In this document: in pieces, positions 61,114 to 64,000 of the stretch
How positions within the stretch are numbered: position 1 is the stretch's first letter
How the letters are laid out: each line of letters starts with the position of its first letter
From: Bacteroidales bacterium
GTDB taxonomy: Bacteria; Bacteroidota; Bacteroidia; Bacteroidales; UBA3663
Assembly: GCA_017449065.1 (NCBI GenBank)
Contig: JAFSKF010000053.1
Span: 62,001 to 126,000, forward strand
Direction: 5' to 3'
Length of the DNA: 64,000 nucleotides
Translations under genes and position numbers: made by a program
The notes under the pieces: generated by a model
What the model was told of the DNA's origin: nothing
Databases searched by the model: none
Seen by the model: the letters and a program-made list of their open reading frames with translations, nothing else

Positions 61114-62907
61114 ATGAAATCTTTTCTGAAAAACGTGTTGGCTGTCATGGTTGGCCTTTTTGCCATGGGAGTGTTGTGCACACTCTTCTTCACTTGTTCC
61201 ATGATAGTTTCGTTGGCCACTTCATCGGGTTCAACTGCAGATAAAAGCGAACCTGGCGATGTGATGTACTTGAAAATCAATGGTGAGGTGACGGAAGTGC
61301 CGCCTTCGATGCCATTCCTGTTTGACATCGTGAACGGTTTCCAGATGAAGCAGGATCTGTCGTTGCGAGGCTACTTGAACGCTATCGCCATTGCCAAGCA
61401 GGATCCGAATATTGTGGGCATTTACCTGAATACGGACGGTATGACTGCCGCTCCTGCCAGCTATGAGGCTATTCACGATGCTTTGGTGGATTTCCGCGCT
61501 GCCGGCAAGTGGGTTATTGCCTATAATGACAATTTCTCGATGGGCCAGTATTATGTGGCATCTGCTGCAGACAGTGTGTTTGTGAATACGATCGGTCAGG
61601 TGACATTTGACGGTATGAGCACCGTACTGACCTATCCGAAAGCCTTGCTCGACAAACTGAACATCGAGATGCAGATTTTCCGTGTCGGTTCGTTCAAGAG
61701 TGCTGTAGAGCCTTATATGGTGGAGCATATCAGTGAAGCAAACCGTTTGCAGACGGAAACGTATCTCCGTAATATCTGGAATCAGATGATTGCAGACATC
61801 GCTGTGAGCAGGAATCTGTCGGAAGATTATTTGAATGAATTAGCCAATCAGGCCGTCAGCTATATGCAGCCGGAAGAGTTGGCAGCCACGAAGCTGGTGG
61901 ACGGACAAGTCTATAAGAGCGATGTCGAAAAGATGATTCTGGCTAAGACCGGTAAAAAGGAACTGGAGGGTATTTGGGCAAAAGATCTGGTGGATACCGG
62001 TTTCGAGACCTATTACCCACAGGATAAAGACCAAAAGATTGCCGTGCTGTATGCTGTAGGCGAGATAGCCAGTGAGGCCACAGCCTCCGGACAGGACGGA
62101 ATTTATTACGAGGATCTCATCAAGGAAATCCGTAAGGTGGCAGATGAAGATGCCGTGAAGGCTCTTGTATTCCGCGTTAATTCGCCAGGCGGTTCCGGTT
62201 TCGCCTCTGAGCAGATCTGGAAGGCATTGACCGATCTGAAGGCAAAGAAACCATTGGTTGTTTCCATGGGCGACTATGCAGCATCGGGCGGCTATTATAT
62301 CAGTTGTCTGGCTGACTACATCGTTGCAGAACCCAATACGCTGACCGGTTCGATTGGTGTGTTTGGCGTAATTCCGAACTTTGGTGGACTTGCCACAGGA
62401 AAGTTGGGTGTAAACTTCGAGGAGGTGAAAACGCACGACTTTGGAACTTTGACAACCATGCGTAAGGCTATGGAACCGGAGCGTGCCAAGATTCAGAACG
62501 GTATCAACCATTTCTATGAGCTGTTTACTGCCCGTTGTGCAGAAGGCCGTCACATGGACCAGGATAGCATCAAGGCGATTGCCGGTGGCCGTGTCTGGAC
62601 GGGTTCCGATGCTGTAAAGATCGGTTTGGTAGATGAGTTGGGAGGTTTGGACATTGCCGTTAAAAAGGCTGTTGAGCTGGCTAACCTGGAGGATGGCAAA
62701 TATTCCCGTGTGAACTATCCGGAACCAAAGAGCGAAATGGAACAGTTCCTGGAGATGATGAACGAGCAATCGGATGATATTACGCTTCGTATTGCTGACA
62801 AGTTGCTCGGAACGACTCCTGCAGACCGCTCTGCATTGCGGTTCATTGGACGTTTGCAGCAGGCTGACCATATTCAGGCCCGCTCGTTCGATGCCGTGAT
62901 TTATTGA
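61114..62907 (+). CDS. sppA: signal peptide peptidase SppA, long (67K) type
   Basis: 597 residues from ATG at 61114, which follows folK by 28 bases. One N-terminal membrane helix, then two related protease domains. The catalytic dyad is Lys195 (RVGSFKSAVEPY) and Ser391 (MGDYAASGGYYIS). It degrades signal peptides left in the membrane. lpxK follows, a pairing I know from other Bacteroidales. Confidence 0.95.
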   Translation: MKSFLKNVLAVMVGLFAMGVLCTLFFTCSMIVSLATSSGSTADKSEPGDVMYLKINGEVTEVPPSMPFLFDIVNGFQMKQDLSLRGYLNAIAIAKQDPNIVGIYLNTDGMTAAPASYEAIHDALVDFRAAGKWVIAYNDNFSMGQYYVASAADSVFVNTIGQVTFDGMSTVLTYPKALLDKLNIEMQIFRVGSFKSAVEPYMVEHISEANRLQTETYLRNIWNQMIADIAVSRNLSEDYLNELANQAVSYMQPEELAATKLVDGQVYKSDVEKMILAKTGKKELEGIWAKDLVDTGFETYYPQDKDQKIAVLYAVGEIASEATASGQDGIYYEDLIKEIRKVADEDAVKALVFRVNSPGGSGFASEQIWKALTDLKAKKPLVVSMGDYAASGGYYISCLADYIVAEPNTLTGSIGVFGVIPNFGGLATGKLGVNFEEVKTHDFGTLTTMRKAMEPERAKIQNGINHFYELFTARCAEGRHMDQDSIKAIAGGRVWTGSDAVKIGLVDELGGLDIAVKKAVELANLEDGKYSRVNYPEPKSEMEQFLEMMNEQSDDITLRIADKLLGTTPADRSALRFIGRLQQADHIQARSFDAVIY

Positions 62908-62947
62908 TATAACGACTATTGTAAGTAACCAATAACAAGATTCCGCT

Positions 62948-64000
62948 ATGGTGCTGCCCAAAGTACATACGCTGCCGTTCCTGTTGCCCATTGCATGGAT
63001 ATACGACTGGGTGATGGCTGTCCGCAATTGGGCTTTTGAAAACGGCCACTTGCCGGTTACATCCTTCGAAGACCAAGTCGCTGTGATTGGTATCGGAAAT
63101 GTTGTAGCCGGTGGTGCCGGGAAGACCCCGCATATTGAGTATCTGATTCGTTTGCTGCAAAGAGAGGGGGTCGGACCGATAGCGGTATTGAGCCGCGGGT
63201 ATAAGCGCGAAACCAAAGGATTCTTGAAAGCGGCACCAGGAGTCACAGCCCGACAGTTGGGCGACGAAAGTTACCAATTGTTCCGTAAGTTCCCGGATGT
63301 AATCGTAGCCGTCGATGAAAAGCGTGTTGATGGCATCAGGAATTTGTTGAGCTCAGACAATCCGCCTAAGGTTATTTTGCTCGACGATTGTTTCCAGCAT
63401 CGGTATGTCAAACCAGGACTGACTATCTGTTTGAGCAGTTATCATCGTATTCTGTATCGCGATTCTGTCTTGCCTGCCGGTTTGTTGAGAGAGAATCCGA
63501 AAGGAATCCGACGTGCGAATCTGGTGGTGATAACTAAATGTCCGGATTCATTACGGGATGAAGAGGAAACCGAAATTATCGCACACATGCCAACCGAACT
63601 TTCCCAACCTATTCTGTATAGCGGTTATAAGTATGGGCAGTTGGTTAATCTGGTGACTTTGAAACCGACAAAGGTGGATCCGAGAACAGATGTGCTGGTT
63701 GTTTCGGGGATAGCTGATCCGTCGGTGATGATCAGTTATATCGGTAAGCGTTTCCGTCTTCTTGACCATATGGCGTTTGGAGACCATCATCGCTTCTCGA
63801 ACAAAGACATCCAGAAGATCCGGGAACGATTGGATGGCGTGAATGCTCAAGGAAATGTTACTCAGATCAAAGGATTGGAACCGATTGTTATTGTTACGGA
63901 AAAGGATGCTGCCCGCCTGCTCGATCACAAGGCGGTCTCGGAAGAGTTAAAGAAACGTATCTATTATCTTCCGACAGAGGTGTTCTTCCTGAAAGATCAT
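62948..64000 (+). CDS. lpxK: tetraacyldisaccharide 4'-kinase (lipid A synthesis), cut by window end
   Basis: 351 codons are visible from ATG at 62948 and the frame is still open at 64000. An N-terminal membrane-associated helix (FLLPIAWIYDWVMAVRNWAF), Walker A GGAGKT at residues 55-60, AVLSRGYKRETKGF and LLDDCFQHRYVKPG are conserved LpxK features. It phosphorylates the 4' position of the lipid A disaccharide at the inner membrane. Usual length is about 370, so only the last few residues are missing. Confidence 0.94.
   Translation, partial: MVLPKVHTLPFLLPIAWIYDWVMAVRNWAFENGHLPVTSFEDQVAVIGIGNVVAGGAGKTPHIEYLIRLLQREGVGPIAVLSRGYKRETKGFLKAAPGVTARQLGDESYQLFRKFPDVIVAVDEKRVDGIRNLLSSDNPPKVILLDDCFQHRYVKPGLTICLSSYHRILYRDSVLPAGLLRENPKGIRRANLVVITKCPDSLRDEEETEIIAHMPTELSQPILYSGYKYGQLVNLVTLKPTKVDPRTDVLVVSGIADPSVMISYIGKRFRLLDHMAFGDHHRFSNKDIQKIRERLDGVNAQGNVTQIKGLEPIVIVTEKDAARLLDHKAVSEELKKRIYYLPTEVFFLKDH

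Overview
The window looks like a chromosomal segment from a Bacteroidales bacterium, probably Prevotellaceae or a close relative; I cannot fix the genus. The evidence is two SusC/SusD pairs, many upstream elements of the Bacteroidetes form TTTG-N19/20-TAnnTTTG, the ATP synthase gene order atpD-C-(membrane protein)-B-E-F-H-A-G, T9SS-like C-terminal tails (short tails ending in NGKKV-type motifs), and Bacteroidetes-specific families (DUF3098, DUF4252, DUF6057-like).

Layout. 1-5150: 5' part of a LolD-type ATPase, a CAU-anticodon tRNA, a standalone FAD-synthetase domain, an Lrp/AsnC regulator, an FKBP lipoprotein, a zinc-less sirtuin, a TPR protein and queF. 5261-12388: the complete F1Fo ATP synthase operon on the minus strand; atpG is interrupted by an in-frame TGA 18 codons before its expected end. 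12557-18757: ybeY, mnmG, apt, uvrC, a PspC-domain protein and a membrane protein. Five palindromes matching the ParB-binding parS consensus lie between 13497 and 17683, so this part probably belongs to the origin-proximal centromere region. A paired intergenic hairpin repeat brackets apt-uvrC. 18911-19594: tRNA-Ser(CGA), then a gene-free stretch with a 29-bp-stem palindrome.

19595-27960: a pectin-type polysaccharide utilisation locus (SusC, SusD, Fn3-type surface lipoprotein, family-1-like pectate lyase). 28108-34900: a second SusC/SusD locus with a small lipoprotein and a secreted protein but no recognisable enzyme. 35154-42949: an envelope cluster, led by a 1014-residue lipoprotein in which collagen-like Gly-X-Y stretches alternate with modules carrying EF-hand-like calcium loops, followed by an OmpA-type protein, a secreted protein with two near-identical Ig-like repeats, a putative beta-barrel and a lipoprotein.

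42968-47989: a PgpH-type HD hydrolase (probable cyclic-di-AMP phosphodiesterase), a DUF6057-like membrane protein and a TolB-like lipoprotein with a CxxCH haem motif. 47973-50363: an ECF sigma / anti-sigma-like / DUF4252 / outer-membrane protein operon on the minus strand. 50581-56558: a GH43-like protein fused to a degenerate esterase-like domain, an FKBP lipoprotein, glycyl-tRNA synthetase and two tandem rhomboid proteases. 56620-64000: a compact plus-strand run ftsX-DUF3098-uppP-truB-queA-folK-sppA-lpxK (lpxK cut by the window end), mixing division, undecaprenyl phosphate recycling, tRNA modification, folate and lipid A functions.

All functional calls come from reading the sequence and from family knowledge; no database search was run.
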